From Atherinomorus stipes (lineage: Eukaryota > Chordata > Actinopteri > Atheriniformes > Atherinidae), in assembly GCA_023101725.1 (NCBI GenBank), contig JALJCO010013654.1, forward strand, positions 1,842,501 to 1,906,500: a stretch of DNA of 64,000 nucleotides, in the 5' to 3' direction. The notes under the pieces were generated by a model that was given only the letters and a program-made list of their open reading frames with translations, searched no databases and was not told where the DNA came from. Every line of letters begins with the position of its first letter. Position 1 is the stretch's first letter. Positions 62,965 to 64,000 of the stretch are shown in pieces. The translations under genes were made by a program, and so were the position numbers.

Positions 62965-64000
62965 GTTGGGATGTTGGGTAAAATGTAAACAAAAACAAAT
63001 CAATGACTTGCAAATCTCAAATGTGAGCTATTTAACTAACATTATGCTATTTTCACAGAAAGCTAGAAAATAAGTACTAAAAAGAAACAGGTGGAGGAAC
63101 AGTTGGCTACTAATTATGCTGATTGGGAACAGGTCAGCATTGATTGTTGTATGACTGGGCAAAAAAAGAGGACCAAAGTCTCAAGTTAATATGAGCAAGT
63201 TCAGATGTTCTGCTTTAAACTGCAACCACAAATTGAAAAAGTTCTAAATGATATAGAGTCAGTACCAAGTTGCATAGAGTTTTTACATTCCATCATCTTC
63301 AGTGAGGGGTGTCCAGCTCCGGTCCGCGAGGGCCACAATCCTGCAGGTTTTCCATGTCTCCCTTCTCCAACACACACCTGACTGAAATTCATAGGCTTTT
63401 AGATTAATTTAATTAGAGTCAGCTGTGCTGGTGCAAGGAGGCATGGAAGACCGTCAGGACAGCGGCCCTTGAGGACCGACTTTGGACACCACTGTCTTCA
63501 GTACACAACATTATCAAAAGATGCAGAAAATCTGGAGACGTCTGAACAAGTGACATGGCTGGCAAGCAGTATTTAGATGCTTATGATTTTTGGGCTCTGG
63601 GTCAATACCACATTAAAAATGTACGTGATTCAGCAATGGATGGTCCAGAAACACCACTCTTCTTTGGTTCAAAGCTGCTTTAAAATGAACTGAGACAATG
63701 TGGGAAACCATCCTGTGATCAGATAAGTTGGAATTTGAAATCTTTGAGATCACAGACATCAGAGAAGGGGGACCATCAACTTTACACCACTCAATTCATA
63801 AGACAGCATCTTTGATGGTGTGTGGAGGTGTATTACTGTCTATGGAACTGGTGGTTTGCCCATCTGGAGAAGCACCATCAGTGCTGACATCCTTATACAA
63901 CATTCAGAGAAACATATGCTGCTGTCATCCAGATGATGTCTTTTGGTAAAGCCTGGCATATTTCAGCAAGATAAAACTAAACTACAGTCTGCATCTATCA
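62965..64000. mobile_element. Degenerate DNA-transposon-like repeat reaching the right edge
   Basis: The stretch starts with GTTGGGATGTTGGGTAAAAT and AATGACTTGCAAATCTCA, phrases I recall from a widespread fish DNA-transposon family. It ends with fragments such as CATCCAGATGATGTCTTTTG and TATTTCAGCAAGA. It is interrupted by the hAT insertion at 63304-63494. Family not established. Confidence 0.4.
63304..63494. mobile_element. 191-bp hAT-type MITE
   Basis: The left end GAGGGGTGTCCAGCTCCGGT and the reverse complement of the right end CAGTGGTGTCCAAAGTCGGT pair over most positions. They are flanked by a perfect 8-bp duplication TCTTCAGT (63296-63303 and 63495-63502). It is nested in an older repeat. 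Confidence 0.85.

Larger units (their letters stand above)
57847..64000. other. Intron 1 of pip4p2 (partial)
   Basis: No exon matching the next PIP4P2 segment is visible. The intron carries hAT relics (60913-61308, 63304-63494) and a degenerate transposon at the right end. One minus-strand ORF with unusually protein-like composition (61626-61860) is discussed among the findings. Confidence 0.55.

Noticed and set aside
63728..63949. 73-residue plus-strand ORF
   Set aside because: It lies in a degenerate transposon-like repeat and shows no transposase motif.

Overview
The window is vertebrate nuclear DNA, most likely from a ray-finned (teleost) fish. All genes are intron-split with GT-AG borders. 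The encoded proteins are vertebrate orthologues at 50-90% apparent similarity. Introns are short, and the repeats are typical teleost ones: non-autonomous hAT and piggyBac-like elements, non-LTR retrotransposon tails, and long TA/CA microsatellites. I cannot name the species. No operon, CRISPR array, prophage or other prokaryotic feature is present.

Layout. Positions 194-15671 (minus) hold a complete 22-exon nup153, a nuclear-pore basket nucleoporin. Positions 17653-24509 (minus) hold a complete 13-exon ptdss1 (phosphatidylserine synthase 1). It is head-to-head with mterf3 (25804-27794, plus), followed by uqcrb (30157-32247, plus). Convergent to uqcrb lies lrrc14b (32945-35948, minus), then nkd2 (36883-43359, minus) and gatad1 (44875-46385, minus). 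chrac1 (48032-50143, plus) comes next, then an unrecognised two-coding-exon gene for a small secreted coiled-coil protein (51435-52978, minus). At the right end is the first coding exon of pip4p2/tmem55a (57741-57846, plus); the rest of that gene lies beyond the window.

The genes do not form a pathway. They are a syntenic block. As I recall the human map, ptdss1-mterf3-uqcrb matches 8q22, lrrc14b and nkd2 are both on 5p15.33, chrac1 and pip4p2 are elsewhere on 8q, and gatad1 is on 7q. I assembled each coding region by hand from splice sites. In every complete gene the exon lengths sum to a multiple of three and the joined frame stays open.

The most striking observation is in nup153. A 399-bp hAT-type element (1313-1711) with an 8-bp target duplication has inserted exactly on an intron acceptor. 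The new AG acceptor is made of the last base of the transposon plus the first base of the duplicated target, so the exon start and frame are preserved. Other points of note are two abutting near-perfect palindromes about 0.5 kb upstream of pip4p2, a 90-bp fold-back element in nkd2, a piggyBac-like element carrying two CRE palindromes in nup153, and a GC-AG intron in nkd2.
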